6,416 nucleotides of DNA from Oscillospiraceae bacterium (GTDB lineage: Bacteria > Bacillota_A > Clostridia > Oscillospirales > Oscillospiraceae): positions 1-6,416 of the forward strand of contig JAFZOC010000327.1 in assembly GCA_017550765.1 (NCBI GenBank), given 5' to 3'. Position numbers and translations under genes: made by a program. Shown here piece by piece: positions 5,702 through 6,416 of this stretch (the stretch's first letter is position 1; every line of letters starts with the position of its first letter). Under the pieces are notes generated by a model that saw only the letters and a program-made list of their open reading frames with translations, did not search any database and was not told the origin of the DNA.

Positions 5702-6088
5702 TTATTTGTCACCCTGCTGTTTGGCGATGAAAGCGTCCACTTTGTCCATCACCTGAGGGACCAGATCGATGATGCGGTCCACCGTGGTGCTGGCAGGCGG
5801 AGCGATGTTGATCATCCGGACGCTGCCCTCCTTGATGACCAGGAAGCCGATGGGCTCGATCTTCACGCCGGTGGCGTTGCCGCCGCCGTAGGGACGGGTG
5901 CCGGCCTTCTTGGGCGTGAGCTCGATGCCGCCGCCGCCGAAGCCGACGCTGATGCGGGAGATGGGGACGAGGGTGATCCCGTCGGGGGTATAGATGGGTT
6001 CGCCGACCACGGTGTCGACCTTGAGCATGTTCCGCACGTTGTCCATGGTGGACTGCATGAGTTCGCCGATCGGGTTGATGTTATCCAT
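5702..6088 (-). CDS. gerW: GerW (YtfJ) family spore protein
   Basis: A 128-residue protein matching the compact GerW/YtfJ family, found in spore formers. In B. subtilis it is a forespore-made protein needed for normal germination. The core is visible as VGEPIYTPDGITLVPISRISVGFG (about 28-51) followed by a glycine run GGGG, a second glycine turn RPYGGGNATG (65-74), and VKIEPIGFLVIKEG (75-88). The C-terminal part (TTVDRIIDLVPQVMDKVDAF) is a predicted helix. There is no signal peptide or membrane segment. The ATG at 6088 overlaps the upstream stop by 8 bases (ATGGATAA) and is preceded by AAAGGATGGAAG. Its presence argues that the organism, or a recent ancestor, forms spores. The family call is firm; the molecular activity of the family is not established. 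Confidence 0.93.
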   Translation of the reverse strand: MDNINPIGELMQSTMDNVRNMLKVDTVVGEPIYTPDGITLVPISRISVGFGGGGIELTPKKAGTRPYGGGNATGVKIEPIGFLVIKEGSVRMINIAPPASTTVDRIIDLVPQVMDKVDAFIAKQQGDK

Positions 6089-6416
6089 TTGCTTCCATCC
6101 TTTCCTCTGCCTGTGGTCTTTCTATGTTTTTCATCTCTGTATCGGGAGCCGCGGCCGTCTCGTCGGCTGCGGCGGGATCTGCGGTCTCAGCGGCGCCCGC
6201 GTCCGGGCCGTCCCCCGGCGCCGTATCGTCTGGCGGGCCCCCGGCCTCTTTCAGGGCCTTCGCCTCTTTCTTCCGGCGCCGCTTGCTCTTGAGCAGCACC
6301 TTCAGCGCGCCGAAGAGAAGGCAGTTGACCACGCCGAAGATCTTCCACAGCGTGATCGTCATGGCCAGGCCCAGGTCCAGGGAGGGCCAGTCGGCGGTGA
6401 AGTCCACGTCCGTCCA
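6081..6416 (-). CDS. C-terminal part of a membrane-anchored protein, probably DUF2953 (YtfI-like); 5' end cut by window
   Basis: The frame is open to the window edge, so only the last 111 residues are seen. About residues 19-40 (MTITLWKIFGVVNCLLFGAL) form a hydrophobic, membrane-spanning or amphipathic helix. It is followed by a very basic patch (KSKRRRKKEAK) typical of a cytoplasmic flank, then a low-complexity tail of Ala, Asp, Glu, Pro and Gly to the stop at 6081. A GTG at 6407 could be read as a start but gives a protein beginning mid-domain. No known catalytic motif is visible. The DUF2953 suggestion rests on position: in Bacillus and many Clostridia the gene before gerW/ytfJ is ytfI, a DUF2953 protein. 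The last 8 bases overlap gerW, so the two are probably co-translated. Confidence 0.6.
   Translation of the reverse strand, partial: WTDVDFTADWPSLDLGLAMTITLWKIFGVVNCLLFGALKVLLKSKRRRKKEAKALKEAGGPPDDTAPGDGPDAGAAETADPAAADETAAAPDTEMKNIERPQAEERMEANG

Noticed and set aside
6089..6150. Forespore promoter directly upstream of gerW
   Set aside because: GAAAAACATA resembles a sigma-F -10 at only five of seven fixed positions and no suitable -35 is spaced before it; gerW overlaps the upstream gene and is more likely co-transcribed.
4337..6292. 651-codon plus-strand open frame
   Set aside because: It is antisense to rluB, dacF and gerW, all of which have clear family motifs. The long frame is a by-product of high GC and strong third-base bias.

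Overview
The window is a GC-rich, densely packed stretch of a bacterial chromosome in which every supportable gene lies on the minus strand. Gene content and order (a DUF2953-like protein, GerW/YtfJ spore protein, DacF-type D,D-carboxypeptidase, RluB-type pseudouridine synthase, YhiN/YtfP/BaiN-type flavoprotein, cytidylate kinase, and an IspH fused to ribosomal protein S1) are typical of spore-forming Clostridia. The high GC content fits an Oscillospiraceae/Ruminococcaceae-like gut lineage. That placement is inferred from family knowledge, not from a database search.

Layout in the direction of transcription (right to left). At 6416-6081 is the C-terminal end of a membrane-anchored protein, probably DUF2953/YtfI-like, cut by the window edge. 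At 6088-5702 is gerW (ytfJ), overlapping it by 8 bases. A 75-base stretch from 5701 to 5627 holds a candidate promoter and a perfect 12-bp inverted repeat that would pair with the dacF start codon. At 5626-4451 is dacF. At 4512-3799 is rluB, overlapping dacF by 62 bases. At 3802-2564 is the flavoprotein, at 2567-1887 cmk, and at 1890-1 one uninterrupted ispH-rpsA frame that runs off the left edge in the fourth S1 domain. The last three junctions are all 4-base ATGA overlaps, so these genes are probably translationally coupled.

Functionally the segment joins two themes. The upstream part concerns spores and cell wall (GerW, DacF). The downstream part concerns ribosome and nucleotide/isoprenoid housekeeping: RluB and the RdsA-like flavoprotein for 23S rRNA modification, Cmk for CMP/dCMP phosphorylation, IspH for the last MEP-pathway step, and S1 for mRNA binding on the ribosome. 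The sequence suggests extra control points inside this run: the dacF promoter/hairpin, and, within ispH, an extended -10 promoter-like sequence and a strong Shine-Dalgarno just before the S1 part. These could allow S1 to be made separately from the fusion.

No tRNA, rRNA, CRISPR array, insertion sequence or intrinsic terminator was seen. No wholly new system is evident. The points most worth checking are the dacF start-codon hairpin, the internal expression signals in ispH-rpsA, and the altered substrate-binding motif of IspH.
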